Source: Thiobacillus sp. (GTDB lineage Bacteria > Pseudomonadota > Gammaproteobacteria > Burkholderiales > Thiobacillaceae). From it: a stretch of 39,693 bases of DNA. The notes under the pieces were generated by a model. The model was not told where the DNA came from, ran no database searches, and worked only from the letters and a program-made list of their open reading frames with translations. A program made the position numbers and the translations under genes. Every line of letters starts with the position of its first letter. The first letter of the stretch is position 1. Positions 19,266-28,311 of the stretch are shown here, in pieces. Where the stretch lies: contig DYHB01000012.1 in assembly GCA_020724415.1 (NCBI GenBank), positions 1 through 39,693 on the forward strand, in the 5' to 3' direction.

Positions 19266-19583
19266 ATGAAGCGTGCCTTGGCTGCATTGGCGTTGGCGGG
19301 TGTTGTGTGGGCTCATCCTGCCCTGGCGGGCAAGCGGATGCCGGATATCGATTTCGGCCAGTTGACCTGCGGTGAATTCCTCGAGGAAATCGCCACGGCC
19401 AGTGACGACGATGCCGCCGCCGTTCTGCTCTGGATCGACGGCTACCTGAGCGGCGTGTCCGGCGACACCATGCTGCGCTGGCGCAGCTTCGAAGCCTACA
19501 CCGAGCGCCTGGCCGACTATTGCGTCAAGTATCCCAGGAAAAACCTGCTGGATTCCGCCCGCAAGATGGGCATCGAGCGCTAG
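19266..19583 (+). CDS. HdeA/HdeB-like periplasmic protein
   Basis: This 105-residue protein has a clear signal peptide (about 1-21, ALAALALAGVVWAHPALA). The small mature domain holds two Cys, in QLTCGEFLEEI and LADYCVKYP, that would form the single disulfide of HdeA-family acid-stress chaperones. The segment LLWIDGYLSG is also typical. HdeA and HdeB protect periplasmic proteins at low pH; many family members outside the enterobacteria are uncharacterised. GGGAGAA precedes ATG 19266. It sits directly upstream of an amino acid decarboxylase that could also serve acid resistance. Confidence 0.8.
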   Translation: MKRALAALALAGVVWAHPALAGKRMPDIDFGQLTCGEFLEEIATASDDDAAAVLLWIDGYLSGVSGDTMLRWRSFEAYTERLADYCVKYPRKNLLDSARKMGIER

Positions 19584-19611
19584 ACCATCCATATTTTCAG
19601 GGCCTGCACCC

Positions 19612-21846
19612 ATGCGTTTCCATTTCCCGGTCATCATCATCGACGAGGACTTCCGTTCCGAAAACGTCTCCGGCCTGGGCATACGCGCCCTGGCCAAGGC
19701 CCTGGAAGAGGAAAGCATGGAGGTGCTGGGCGTCACCAGCTATGGTGACCTGTCCTCCTTCGCCCAACAGCAATCCCGAGCCTCGGCCTTCATCCTGTCC
19801 GTGGATGACGAGGAATTTGCCGGCAAGGAAATCGACAAGACCATTGCCGAGCTGCGTACCTTCGTCCAGGAGATCCGGCTGCGCAATGCCGACATCCCCA
19901 TCTTCCTGTACGGCGAGACGCGTACTACCCGGCACATTCCCAACGACGTGCTCAGGGAACTGCACGGTTTCCTGCACATGTTCGAGGACACGCCGGAGTT
20001 CATGGCCCGTTACATCGTGCGCGAGGCCAAGGCCTACCTGGATTCCTTGCCGCCGCCCTTCTTCCGGGCGCTCACCCACTACGCCGCCGACGGTTCCTAT
20101 TCCTGGCACTGCCCGGGCCATTCGGGCGGCGTCGCCTTCCTGAAGTCGCCGGTGGGCCAGATGTTCCACCAGTTCTTCGGCGAGAACATGCTTCGTGCCG
20201 ACGTCTGCAACGCCGTGGAGGAACTCGGCCAGTTGCTGGATCACACCGGGCCGGTGGCCGCTTCCGAGCGCAACGCCGCCCGCATTTTCCATGCCGACCA
20301 CCTGTTCTTCGTCACCAACGGCACCTCCACCTCCAACAAGATCGTCTGGCATTCCACCGTGGCGCCTGGTGACGTGGTGGTGGTGGACCGCAACTGCCAC
20401 AAGTCGGTACTCCACGCCATCATTATGACCGGCGCCATCCCGGTCTTCCTGATGCCCACCCGCAACCATTACGGCATCATCGGGCCGATCCCCAAGTCCG
20501 AATTCGAATGGAAAAACATCAAGAAGAAGATCGCCAACCATCCCTTCGCCGACAAGAGCGCCAAGCCGCGCGTGCTGACCATCACCCAGTCCACCTATGA
20601 CGGCATCCTCTACAACGTGGAGGAGATCAAGGACATGCTGGACGGCAAGATCGATACCCTGCATTTCGACGAGGCTTGGCTGCCCCACGCGGCCTTCCAC
20701 GACTTCTACGGCGACTACCACGCCATCGGCGCCGACCGGCCGCGCTGCAAGGATTCCATGGTGTTCTCCACCCAGTCCACCCACAAGCTGCTGGCCGGCC
20801 TGTCCCAGGCGTCCCAGATACTGGTGCAGGACTCCCAGACCCGCAAGCTCGACCAGGACATCTTCAACGAAGCCTTCCTGATGCACACCTCCACATCGCC
20901 GCAATACGCCATCATCGCGTCCTGCGACGTGGCGGCAGCCATGATGGAGGAGCCGGGGGGGCGCGCCCTGGTGGAGGAATCCATCGCCGAGGCCCTGGAT
21001 TTCCGCCGGGCCATGCGCAAGGTGGAGGCCGAACTGGGCAGCGAGTGGTGGTTCAAGGTATGGGGCCCCAAGGACTTGTCCGAAGAGGGCATCGAGGAAC
21101 GGGCGGCCTGGACCCTGAAGACCGGCGACAAGTGGCATGGCTTCGGCAAGCTGGCGCCCGGTTTCAACCTCCTGGATCCCATCAAGGCCACCGTCATCAC
21201 GCCCGGCCTGGATGTGGACGGGGACTTCGCCGATTCCGGCATCCCTGCGGCCGTGCTGACCAAGTACCTGGCCGAACACGGTGTCATCGTGGAAAAGACC
21301 GGGCTGTATTCCTTCTTCATCATGTTCACCATCGGCATCACCAAGGGGCGCTGGAACACCATGGTGACCGAGTTGCAGCAGTTCAAGGACGACTATGACC
21401 GCAACCAGCCCCTGTGGCGGATCATGCCGGACTTTGTGGCCAAGTTCCCCCGCTACGAGCGGGTTGGTCTGAAGGACCTGTGCTGCGAAATCCACCATGT
21501 CTATCGCCAGAACGACGTGGCCCGGCTGACCACCGAGATGTACCTGTCCGACATGGAGCCGGCCATGCGACCGGCGGATGCCTACGCCAAGATGGCCCAT
21601 CGCCAGATCGAGCGGGTGGAGATCGACAAACTGGAGGGACGCATCACCTCCATCCTGCTGACGCCCTACCCCCCGGGCATCCCCCTGCTCATCCCCGGTG
21701 AGCGTTTCAATGCCACCATCGTGCGCTATCTGCGCTTTGCCCGGGAGTTCAACGAGAAGTTCCCCGGCTTTGAAACCGATGTCCATGGCCTGGTCAAGGA
21801 TCGCAGCAACGGGGTCACCCGATATTACGTGGATTGCGTCGCCTGA
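19612..21846 (+). CDS. Orn/Lys/Arg decarboxylase (PLP, fold type I)
   Basis: This 744-residue enzyme belongs to the large bacterial ornithine/lysine/arginine decarboxylase family. It has an N-terminal receiver-like wing domain (about 1-125), a PLP-binding aminotransferase-like domain and a C-terminal domain. The PLP Lys is expected at Lys392 in STQSTHKLLAG; other signatures are WHCPGHSGG, FVTNGTSTSNKIVWH, DRNCHKSVLHA and LHFDEAWLPHA. Substrate cannot be read from sequence alone; arginine or lysine is most likely from resemblance. The enzyme could supply polyamine precursors or consume protons in acid stress. No antiporter gene is adjacent. It lies 28 nt after the HdeA-like gene. Confidence 0.9.
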   Translation: MRFHFPVIIIDEDFRSENVSGLGIRALAKALEEESMEVLGVTSYGDLSSFAQQQSRASAFILSVDDEEFAGKEIDKTIAELRTFVQEIRLRNADIPIFLYGETRTTRHIPNDVLRELHGFLHMFEDTPEFMARYIVREAKAYLDSLPPPFFRALTHYAADGSYSWHCPGHSGGVAFLKSPVGQMFHQFFGENMLRADVCNAVEELGQLLDHTGPVAASERNAARIFHADHLFFVTNGTSTSNKIVWHSTVAPGDVVVVDRNCHKSVLHAIIMTGAIPVFLMPTRNHYGIIGPIPKSEFEWKNIKKKIANHPFADKSAKPRVLTITQSTYDGILYNVEEIKDMLDGKIDTLHFDEAWLPHAAFHDFYGDYHAIGADRPRCKDSMVFSTQSTHKLLAGLSQASQILVQDSQTRKLDQDIFNEAFLMHTSTSPQYAIIASCDVAAAMMEEPGGRALVEESIAEALDFRRAMRKVEAELGSEWWFKVWGPKDLSEEGIEERAAWTLKTGDKWHGFGKLAPGFNLLDPIKATVITPGLDVDGDFADSGIPAAVLTKYLAEHGVIVEKTGLYSFFIMFTIGITKGRWNTMVTELQQFKDDYDRNQPLWRIMPDFVAKFPRYERVGLKDLCCEIHHVYRQNDVARLTTEMYLSDMEPAMRPADAYAKMAHRQIERVEIDKLEGRITSILLTPYPPGIPLLIPGERFNATIVRYLRFAREFNEKFPGFETDVHGLVKDRSNGVTRYYVDCVA

Positions 21847-21903
21847 TCCTCAGGGACGTGCACCGTGCCACTCGCCGGTGTCCGTCATGATGGGCAGGCT
21901 GGA

Positions 21904-21932
21904 TTGATATCCCCCTGATAATTCATTAGAAT
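21904..21932 (+). promoter_or_regulatory. Promoter of the rpsF operon
   Basis: TTGATA (21904-21909), a 17-base spacer and TAGAAT (21927-21932) make a strong sigma-70 promoter. The leader to the rpsF ATG is about 80 nt. Confidence 0.75.
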
Positions 21933-22020
21933 TGCCGGCTTTCTCAGGCTTGGGCAGCGGCCCGGCCTGGCAACCTTGCCCCACCGGTCGCGCGGGGGGC
22001 TTCATCCACAAGGAGTTTTA

Positions 22021-22407
22021 ATGCGCCATTACGAGATTGTATTCATTGTCCATCCGGACCAGAGCGAGCAGGTGCCCGCCATGGTGGAACGCTACCGCAG
22101 CCTGATCACCGGCAACGGCGGCCACATCCATCGCCTGGAAGACTGGGGCCGTCGCCAGCTGGCCTACACCCTGCAAAAGATGCACAAGGCCCATTACGTG
22201 CTCATGAACATCGAATGCGACCAGCCCACCATGGATGAACTGGAGCATGGCTTCCGCTTCAACGACGCCATCCTGCGTCACCTGATCATCAAGCGGGACG
22301 AGGCCATCACCACGCCGTCCGTGATGATGAAGGAAGAAAAGTCGCGCAACATGCTGGCACCCCAGAGCGAAAGCCCGGCTGCCGAGACGAGCGAGGCCGC
22401 CGCCTGA
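22021..22407 (+). CDS. rpsF: 30S ribosomal protein S6
   Basis: S6 (128 aa) binds the central domain of 16S rRNA with S18. The protein starts [17 protein letters not shown] and contains the family segments [25 protein letters not shown] and [17 protein letters not shown] with a short AT spacer precedes ATG 22021; the frame is open upstream to 21976 but without family similarity. The last 20 residues (Ala/Glu/Ser-rich) form the acidic tail that RimK modifies in some bacteria. It is first in rpsF-priB-rpsR-rplI. Confidence 0.97.
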   Translation: MRHYEIVFIVHPDQSEQVPAMVERYRSLITGNGGHIHRLEDWGRRQLAYTLQKMHKAHYVLMNIECDQPTMDELEHGFRFNDAILRHLIIKRDEAITTPSVMMKEEKSRNMLAPQSESPAAETSEAAA

Positions 22408-22424
22408 GTGGGCGGTGCCGATGA

Positions 22425-22727
22425 GTGAGGGTTAACCGGGTCGAAATCGACGGTCGGATCGCCAGCCATCAAGGGCTGCGCCATACCCCGGCCGGCATGC
22501 CCAGCTTCCAGCTCCAGTTCCTTCATGCCTCCATGCAGTACGAGGCGGGCCGAGAGCGAAAAGTGGAGTGCGAGATCGAGGCCCTGGCGTTCGGAGAGGT
22601 GGCGGCCAACCTGGCCAGGCAGTCCCCCGAAAGCAACCTGACACTGATCGGATTCCTCGAACGCAAAGGCATGCGCAGTTCGATTCCGATATTGCACGTA
22701 ACCGAATTCAAGATCATCAAGGAGTAA
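22425..22727 (+). CDS. priB: Primosomal replication protein N (PriB)
   Basis: PriB (100 aa, GTG start at 22425) is a single-strand DNA-binding OB-fold protein that helps PriA reload the replisome at stalled forks. The N-terminus [12 protein letters not shown], then [19 protein letters not shown] and [15 protein letters not shown], fit the betaproteobacterial PriB pattern. The GTG is the only reasonable start, because the ATG at 22421 is closed after four codons. The position between rpsF and rpsR is diagnostic. Confidence 0.93.
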   Translation: MRVNRVEIDGRIASHQGLRHTPAGMPSFQLQFLHASMQYEAGRERKVECEIEALAFGEVAANLARQSPESNLTLIGFLERKGMRSSIPILHVTEFKIIKE

Positions 22728-22731
22728 CAAC

Positions 22732-23007
22732 ATGGCTTTTATCCGTCGCAAGCCCATGGACAAGCGCGGCAAACCGGGTGGCAGCGCCCTTTTCAAGCGC
22801 AAGAAGTTCTGCCGTTTCACCGTCGACAAGGTCAAGGAAATTGACTACATGGACGTGGATACCCTGAAGGACTTCGTCACCGAGCAGGGCAAGATCATCC
22901 CCGCCCGCATCACCGGTACCAAGGCCCATTACCAGCGGCAACTCTCCACGGCCATCAAGCGCGCCCGCTTCCTGGCCCTGTTGCCCTACACCGACCTGCA
23001 CGAGTAA
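22732..23007 (+). CDS. rpsR: 30S ribosomal protein S18
   Basis: S18 (91 aa) pairs with S6 on the small subunit. The core [20 protein letters not shown], then [30 protein letters not shown] and [14 protein letters not shown], is diagnostic. AAGGAG lies before ATG 22732. It follows priB by 4 nt. Confidence 0.98.
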   Translation: MAFIRRKPMDKRGKPGGSALFKRKKFCRFTVDKVKEIDYMDVDTLKDFVTEQGKIIPARITGTKAHYQRQLSTAIKRARFLALLPYTDLHE

Positions 23008-23019
23008 GAGGAGACCGAC

Positions 23020-23469
23020 ATGGAAATCATTCTGATGGACAAGGTCACCAACTTGGGCAACCTGGGTGACGTGGTCAAGGTCAAGCAGGGCTATGCCCGC
23101 AACTACCTGATTCCCCAGGGCATGGCCAAGCGTGCCACCAAGGCCAACATCGAGGAGTTCGCCCAGAAGAAGGCAGAACTCGAGCGCGTGGCTGCCGACA
23201 AGCTGGCTGCCGCCCAGGAGCGGGCCACAAAGCTGGAAGGCTACATGCTGGCCATGGTGCAGAAGGCCGGCGTGGATGGCCGTCTGTTCGGCTCCGTGGG
23301 CAACAGCGACATCGCTGCCGGCCTGCAGGCCAACGGCTTCGAAGTGAGCAAGTCCGAAGTGCGTCTGCCCGAAGGTCCCTTCAAGGCCATCGGCGAGTAC
23401 GATGTCACCCTGGCATTGCACACGGACGTCACCGTCGACATCAAGATCACGATCAGCCCCGAGCAGTAA
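23020..23469 (+). CDS. rplI: 50S ribosomal protein L9
   Basis: L9 (149 aa) has an N-terminal rRNA-binding domain ([32 protein letters not shown]), a long connecting helix (about 40-75) and a C-terminal domain with [16 protein letters not shown]. The length is standard. AGGAG precedes ATG 23020. It is the last gene of the S6-PriB-S18-L9 operon and is followed by a hairpin terminator. Confidence 0.98.
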   Translation: MEIILMDKVTNLGNLGDVVKVKQGYARNYLIPQGMAKRATKANIEEFAQKKAELERVAADKLAAAQERATKLEGYMLAMVQKAGVDGRLFGSVGNSDIAAGLQANGFEVSKSEVRLPEGPFKAIGEYDVTLALHTDVTVDIKITISPEQ

Positions 23470-23491
23470 TCGTCGCTTCGTGGAACATCAG

Positions 23492-23513
23492 GGCCGCCTC
23501 CGGGCGGCCTTTG
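23492..23513 (+). terminator. Intrinsic terminator after rplI
   Basis: The stem GGCCGCC (23492-23498) pairs with GGCGGCC (23503-23509) around a 4-base loop, followed by a short T-rich tract. The tail overlaps the -35 of the dnaB promoter. Confidence 0.7.
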
Positions 23514-23538
23514 TCGTTTATGGCGCGGGCGCTACAAT
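23511..23538 (+). promoter_or_regulatory. Putative dnaB promoter
   Basis: TTGTCG (23511-23516), 16 bases and TACAAT (23533-23538) form a plausible sigma-70 promoter. CTACAATGG occurs again at 23589-23597, where its ATG is the dnaB start; only the first copy is well placed as a -10. Confidence 0.55.
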
Positions 23539-23593
23539 GGGCGGCTTGAGCCAAACCCTCCAACCCCGCTTCCCTTCCCGCACGCCTCCTACA

Positions 23594-24961
23594 ATGGATA
23601 CCGACTATTCCGCGATCAAGATGCCGCCTCATTCCATGGAGGCCGAGCAGTCTGTGCTGGGCGGACTGTTGCTGGAAAACACCGCCTGGGAGCGGATTGC
23701 CGACCTGATCAATGAACAGGACTTCTACCGATCTGACCACCGGGCCATCTGGCATCAGATCGTGCGCCTGATCGAGGCCAACAAGCCCGCCGATGTCATC
23801 ACCGTGGCCGAAGCCCTGGATTCCATGAACCAGTTGGCCGACATGGGGGGTCTGTCCTACCTGACTCTCCTTGCCCAGAACACGCCTTCAGCCGCCAACA
23901 TCCGGCGCTATGCGGAAATCGTCCGGGAGCGGTCTGTGTTGCGCCACCTGGCCACGGTGGGCACCGAGATCGCGGAGGCCGCCTACAACCCCGAGGGTCG
24001 TGCCGCCGCCGAAATCCTTGATGCGGCCGAGGCCAAGGTGTTCGAAATCAAGGAGGCGGGTGCCAAGAGCAGTCAGGGCTTCCAGGAATTGCAGCCCCTG
24101 CTGGTGCAGGTGGTGAACCGTATCGACGAACTCTACAGTCGGGACAATGCCAGCGATGTCACCGGCGTGCCCACCAGCTTCAGTGACCTGGATGCCAAGA
24201 CATCGGGCCTCCAGCCGGGCGACCTGATCATCGTGGCGGGCAGGCCCTCCATGGGCAAGACCGCGTTCAGCCTCAACATCGCCGAAAACGTCGCCCTGGA
24301 TACCAACCTGCCGGTGGCCGTGTTCAGCATGGAAATGGCCGCCACCCAACTGGTCATGCGGATGCTGGGCTCTGTGGGGCGCCTGGACCAGCACAAGCTG
24401 CGTACCGGCAAGATCGCCGAGGATGACTGGCACAAGCTTACCCACGCCCTCGGCCGATTGAATGAGGCGCCGGTCTACATCGACGAATCCCCCGGGCTCA
24501 CGGCCATGGAGGTTCGTGCCCGAGCCCGGCGGCTGGCCCGCCAAGCCAAGGATGGTCGCCTGGGCCTCATCGTCATTGACTATCTGCAACTCATGTCCGG
24601 CAGCGGCGGGGGCGAGAATCGGGCAACCGAGATTTCTGAAATTTCCCGCTCCCTGAAGGGGTTGGCCAAGGAACTCCATGTACCGGTGATCGCCCTCTCC
24701 CAGCTCAACCGCTCCCTGGAACAGCGGCCCAACAAACGCCCCGTGATGTCGGATTTGCGGGAATCGGGCGCCATCGAGCAGGATGCCGACGTGATCCTCT
24801 TCATCTACCGGGACGAGGTCTACAACCCGGACAGCCCGGACCGGGGCACCGCCGAGATCATCATCGGCAAGCAACGGAACGGTCCCATCGGCACCGTTCG
24901 CCTCACCTTCCTGGGTGAATACACCCGGTTTGAAAACTACGCCGGCATACCCCTCGCCTGA
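23594..24961 (+). CDS. dnaB: Replicative DNA helicase DnaB
   Basis: DnaB (455 aa) is the hexameric helicase of the replication fork. The N-terminal domain (MPPHSMEAEQSVLGGLLLEN to about residue 125) is joined by a linker to the RecA-like motor domain. Walker A is GRPSMGKT (Lys222), Walker B is LGLIVIDYLQLMSG, and the arginine-finger/H4 region is LSQLNRSLEQRPNKRPVMSDLRESGAIEQDAD. ATG 23594 gives a normal N-terminus but lacks a clear ribosome binding site; ATG 23537 in the same frame would add 19 residues that do not look like DnaB. No intein is present. alr follows 7 nt after the stop. Confidence 0.96.
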   Translation: MDTDYSAIKMPPHSMEAEQSVLGGLLLENTAWERIADLINEQDFYRSDHRAIWHQIVRLIEANKPADVITVAEALDSMNQLADMGGLSYLTLLAQNTPSAANIRRYAEIVRERSVLRHLATVGTEIAEAAYNPEGRAAAEILDAAEAKVFEIKEAGAKSSQGFQELQPLLVQVVNRIDELYSRDNASDVTGVPTSFSDLDAKTSGLQPGDLIIVAGRPSMGKTAFSLNIAENVALDTNLPVAVFSMEMAATQLVMRMLGSVGRLDQHKLRTGKIAEDDWHKLTHALGRLNEAPVYIDESPGLTAMEVRARARRLARQAKDGRLGLIVIDYLQLMSGSGGGENRATEISEISRSLKGLAKELHVPVIALSQLNRSLEQRPNKRPVMSDLRESGAIEQDADVILFIYRDEVYNPDSPDRGTAEIIIGKQRNGPIGTVRLTFLGEYTRFENYAGIPLA

Positions 24962-24968
24962 TGCGCTG

Positions 24969-26039
24969 ATGTCCCGACCCCTGGTTGCCCACATTGACCT
25001 GGCCGCCTTGGCCCACAACCTGTCCGTAGCCCGACGGCTGGCCGGCACGGCCCGCATCATGGCCGTCATCAAGGCCAACGGCTACGGCCATGGCATGCTC
25101 AGGGTGGCCCGGGGCCTGCGCAAGGCCGACGGATTTGCCGTGCTCGGGCTTGAAGAGGCGGCCGCGCTGCGTGCCGAAGGCTATACCCATCCCATCCTAT
25201 TGCTGGAAGGTTTCTTCCATCCGGATGAATTGCCCGAAATTGCCAGGCGGCGGCTGATGCCGGTCATCCATCGTGAGGACCAGGTGGATGCCTTGTCCCG
25301 AGCCAAGCTTGACCACAAGGTGGATGTCTTCCTGAAAGTGAATACCGGCATGCATCGCCTGGGACTGCCCATGCCGCGATTCAGGGACGTGCTGTTCAAG
25401 CTGCGCGCCTTGCCCCAGGTGGGCGCCATCACGGTCATGTCGCATTTTGCCAGGGCCGATGAACCGGATATCGGCGTGGCCCATCAATTGGCGGCCTTTC
25501 GTCAAGCCACGGCCGGGCTGGACTTGCCCGTCAGCCTGGCCAATTCCGCAGCCTTGATGGGGTACCCGGAGACCCAGGGCGAGTGGGTCCGTCCAGGCAT
25601 CATGCTCTATGGCGCGTCGCCCAGAGCGGGGGATACGGGCGAAGACGCGGGATTGTTGCCGGTCATGACCTTGACCAGCCGATTGATCGCCGTGCAGTTC
25701 GTGCGCAAGGGGGAAGGGGTGGGCTATGGCGCGGCCTTCGTGGCCTCCAGGGACATGCGGGTGGGCATCGTGGCCTGCGGCTATGCGGACGGCTACCCCC
25801 GTCATGCCGGCACCGGCACTCCGGTGCTCATCGACGGGCATCCTGGCCGCACCGTTGGACGGGTGTCCATGGACATGCTCCACGTGGACCTGAGCGACGC
25901 GCCCACCGCCCATGTGGGCAGTACGGTCACCTTGTGGGGGCCGGGTTTGCCTGTGGAGCACGTGGCCTCGGCAGCGGGCACCATCAGCTATGAACTTTTG
26001 ACCGCCCTCGCGCCCCGGGTGCCGGTGCAGGAATATTGA
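24969..26039 (+). CDS. alr: Alanine racemase
   Basis: Alr (356 aa) interconverts L- and D-alanine with PLP, providing D-Ala for peptidoglycan. Catalytic Lys35 lies in [10 protein letters not shown] and catalytic Tyr253 in GVGYGAAF. The sequence begins [18 protein letters not shown], typical of the TIM-barrel N-terminus; the upstream in-frame codons overlap dnaB and are not used. Other signatures are [13 protein letters not shown] and [12 protein letters not shown]. It follows dnaB by 7 nt, a common arrangement, and trpC starts 14 nt later, so dnaB-alr-trpC may be one transcript. Confidence 0.96.
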   Translation: MSRPLVAHIDLAALAHNLSVARRLAGTARIMAVIKANGYGHGMLRVARGLRKADGFAVLGLEEAAALRAEGYTHPILLLEGFFHPDELPEIARRRLMPVIHREDQVDALSRAKLDHKVDVFLKVNTGMHRLGLPMPRFRDVLFKLRALPQVGAITVMSHFARADEPDIGVAHQLAAFRQATAGLDLPVSLANSAALMGYPETQGEWVRPGIMLYGASPRAGDTGEDAGLLPVMTLTSRLIAVQFVRKGEGVGYGAAFVASRDMRVGIVACGYADGYPRHAGTGTPVLIDGHPGRTVGRVSMDMLHVDLSDAPTAHVGSTVTLWGPGLPVEHVASAAGTISYELLTALAPRVPVQEY

Positions 26040-26053
26040 ATCATGGAGGCATG

Positions 26054-26869
26054 ATGTCGGACATACTGGACAAGATACTGGCAGTGAAACGGGCAGAAGT
26101 GGACGCGGCCCGGCATGCGATACCCCTGGACCTGCTCCGGAAGCAGGCCGCCGACATGCCCCCGCCCCGGGATTTCGTGGGCGCATTGCGCAGCCGTCTG
26201 GCGGCAGGTCAACCGGCCGTGATTGCCGAGATCAAGAAGGCCAGCCCCAGCAAGGGGGTGATCCGGGACGATTTTCATCCGGCCGAGATTGCATCGGCCT
26301 ATGCCGCCGCTGGAGCGGCCTGTCTCTCCGTATTGACCGATCGGGAGTTTTTTCAGGGCCGGACCGAATATCTCCTCCAGGCCAGAGCGGCTTGCGGCCT
26401 GCCGGTCCTGCGCAAGGATTTCATGATCGATCCCTACCAGGTCTACGAAGCCCGGGCCATGGGGGCAGACTGCATTCTGCTCATTGTCGCTGCTCTGTCC
26501 CTGGCGCAGATGCGTGAGCTGGAGAGCCTGGCCATGGACCTCGGCATGGCCGTGCTGGTGGAGTCCCACGATGGCGAGGAACTGGATTTGGCCTTGCAGT
26601 TGCGGACCCCGCTCATGGGGATCAACAACCGCAACCTGCGCACCTTCGAAACCCGCCTGGAAACCACCCTGGACCTGCTGCCCCGGATTCGACAACCGGA
26701 AGCGGATGCCGGACAAGAGGCGCGAATCGTCGTCACTGAAAGTGGTATCTTGACCCAAAATGATGTCAGCCTGATGCGTGCCAACCACGTCCATGCCTTC
26801 CTGGTGGGAGAGGCCTTCATGAGGGCGGAAAACCCCGGCCAAGCCCTGGGGCAACTTTTTTTCGACTGA
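26054..26869 (+). CDS. trpC: Indole-3-glycerol phosphate synthase
   Basis: TrpC (271 aa) closes the indole ring in tryptophan synthesis. Diagnostic segments are [17 protein letters not shown] (catalytic Lys and phosphate site), [51 protein letters not shown] and TESGI. Of the two adjacent ATGs, 26054 is preferred because GGAGG (26045-26049) is then four bases upstream. The gene is separated from trpE, trpG and trpD, which usually accompany it, and instead follows alr. Two hairpins follow the stop. Confidence 0.96.
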   Translation: MSDILDKILAVKRAEVDAARHAIPLDLLRKQAADMPPPRDFVGALRSRLAAGQPAVIAEIKKASPSKGVIRDDFHPAEIASAYAAAGAACLSVLTDREFFQGRTEYLLQARAACGLPVLRKDFMIDPYQVYEARAMGADCILLIVAALSLAQMRELESLAMDLGMAVLVESHDGEELDLALQLRTPLMGINNRNLRTFETRLETTLDLLPRIRQPEADAGQEARIVVTESGILTQNDVSLMRANHVHAFLVGEAFMRAENPGQALGQLFFD

Positions 26870-26902
26870 TGTGCCGTGTTCCCTCGATGTGGTCCGGATC
26901 GT

Positions 26903-26951
26903 GGGTTCCACCTGATGGAACCCGAACCCCGGCGGTCCCCGTCGGCCGGGG
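26903..26951 (+). terminator. Double hairpin after trpC
   Basis: GGGTTCCA-CCTGA-TGGAACCC (26903-26923) is a perfect 8-bp hairpin. It is followed at once by CCCCGGC-N11-GCCGGGG (26927-26951). Neither ends in a good T-run, so termination is plausible but not certain. Confidence 0.45.
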
Positions 26952-27030
26952 TGATACTTTAATGCCACACCCAAGCGTATCCTGGGTGCAATGCCCGCAG
27001 GAACGCTGGTCTTGATCCGGTCTGCAAAAT

Positions 27031-27036
27031 TATAAT
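27031..27036 (+). promoter_or_regulatory. Consensus -10 (TATAAT), porin leader
   Basis: A perfect TATAAT lies about 240 nt before the porin start, with only a weak -35 (GGTCTT, 27008-27013) at 17-base spacing. If used, it implies a long 5' leader. I found no gene in the stretch 26870-27277. An inverted repeat GGTTAA-N6-TTAACC (27239-27256) sits just before the porin ribosome binding site. Confidence 0.45.
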
Positions 27037-27277
27037 GCGCGTGTCTGGACGGCTGGCTGTTGCAATTTAGCCACATGGCCGGATGTGCAAGATTCGATTC
27101 GAGGGAAACCACTTGGGAAACCGAGGGGGCTCTTGTAAAAATGTGTGTAACTTCTCGTGCGAGTAGCTGCTTGATCTCCCACCGTGGTAACGCTATGCGG
27201 GCTTGGGCTGGGGTGAGGGTTGCCGATCTCTCGCGGAGGGTTAAAGTTTCTTAACCTGTAAATAAATGGAGTGAAAG

Positions 27278-28216
27278 ATGAAAAAATCCCTGATCGCTCT
27301 GGCTGTGGCTGGCGCTTTCGCTGCTCCCGCCTTCGCCGCTACTTCCAACGTTGATGTCTATGGTCACCTGAGCATTGCTGTTCAGGACACCGATGCCAGC
27401 GGCGTCGACCTGGACCTGGTGGACAACGTCAGCCGTATCGGCTTCAAGGGCGCTGAAGACCTGGGCGGTGGCCTGAAGGCTCTGTGGCAGATCGAGCAGC
27501 AAATCAATGCTACTTCCGCCAACAACACCGCTCTGGGCGGTTCCGGCCTGCGCAACACCTTCGTGGGTCTGGCTGGTGGTTTCGGTACCGTTGTCATGGG
27601 CCGTCACGACACCCCCTACAAGATGGCTACCGGCAAGTACGACATCTTCGGTGACACCATTGGTGATTACAACGCCGGCCGTCTGGATGGCGTTTCCCTG
27701 ATCAACAACGTTCACGACGCTCGTGCGTCCAACGCCATCGCCTACATCGCTCCCGCCATGGGTGGCCTGACCCTGGCTGGCGCCATCGTCACCTCCATGG
27801 ACCAACTGGACATGGGCGAGACGGTTGATGCCATCTCCCTGGCTGCCATGTACGGCAACGGCCCCCTGACCGTTGACTTCGCCTACCAGGATGTGGACAG
27901 CTTCAGCGCTGCCTGGAAGCTGGGCGCCGGCTACAAGTTCGGCGACACCAAGCTGGGCTTCGTGTACGAAGACTCCGACGATGCGCAAGATCAGCAAGGC
28001 TGGCTGATCAATGCCGCCCACGCCATGGGCCCCATCACCCTGAAGGCTCAGTATGGCCAAGTTGAAGTCGGCAACGCTGATCAGGACCAACTGGTTCTGG
28101 GCGCTGACTACTCCCTGTCCAAGCGCACCACCGCCTACTTCGTGTATGGCCAGGGCGACAACGATGCCGGTTCCGATGTTTCCGGCTGGAACCTGGGTGT
28201 CAAGCACGCTTTCTAA
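27278..28216 (+). CDS. Outer-membrane general porin (Gram-negative porin family)
   Basis: This 312-residue beta-barrel protein has a signal peptide (MKKSLIALAVAGAFAAPAFA). The mature N-terminus SNVDVYGHLSIAVQ and SRIGFKGAEDLGGGLKALWQIEQQI are classic for betaproteobacterial trimeric porins. GLRNTFVGLAGGFGTVVMGRHDTPYK (entry into the constriction loop) and a terminal Phe (VKHAF) for BAM-dependent insertion support the call. The length is slightly below the usual 340-380, so loops may be short. Codon use is noticeably biased (many GCT, GGT and TCC codons) compared with neighbours, pointing to very high expression. GGAG lies six bases before ATG 27278. Pore specificity cannot be inferred. Confidence 0.93.
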   Translation: MKKSLIALAVAGAFAAPAFAATSNVDVYGHLSIAVQDTDASGVDLDLVDNVSRIGFKGAEDLGGGLKALWQIEQQINATSANNTALGGSGLRNTFVGLAGGFGTVVMGRHDTPYKMATGKYDIFGDTIGDYNAGRLDGVSLINNVHDARASNAIAYIAPAMGGLTLAGAIVTSMDQLDMGETVDAISLAAMYGNGPLTVDFAYQDVDSFSAAWKLGAGYKFGDTKLGFVYEDSDDAQDQQGWLINAAHAMGPITLKAQYGQVEVGNADQDQLVLGADYSLSKRTTAYFVYGQGDNDAGSDVSGWNLGVKHAF

Positions 28217-28244
28217 TCTGACTTAACCGTCTGATTGAAGCCTG

Positions 28245-28279
28245 AACGGGCGCGATGAAAATCGCGCCCGTTCTGCTTT
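28245..28279 (+). terminator. Strong intrinsic terminator after the porin gene
   Basis: A perfect 12-bp stem, AACGGGCGCGAT (28245-28256) and ATCGCGCCCGTT (28261-28272), closes on a GAAA tetraloop and is followed by CTGCTTT. Confidence 0.88.
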
Positions 28280-28311
28280 GGGGGTTAGGCAAGGCGCCGC
28301 TTAATCAACCG

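Noticed and set aside
19597-21786. A 729-residue minus-strand frame opposite the decarboxylase
   Set aside because: It mirrors a well-supported + strand gene and has no protein-like features.
27012-27036. TTGATC and TATAAT as a porin promoter pair
   Set aside because: The spacing is 13 bases, too short; only the TATAAT is retained with a weak alternative -35.
27219-27256. GCCGATCT and TAAAGTTT near the porin start as a second sigma-28 promoter
   Set aside because: The two elements are in the wrong order, with the -10-like sequence upstream of the -35-like one.
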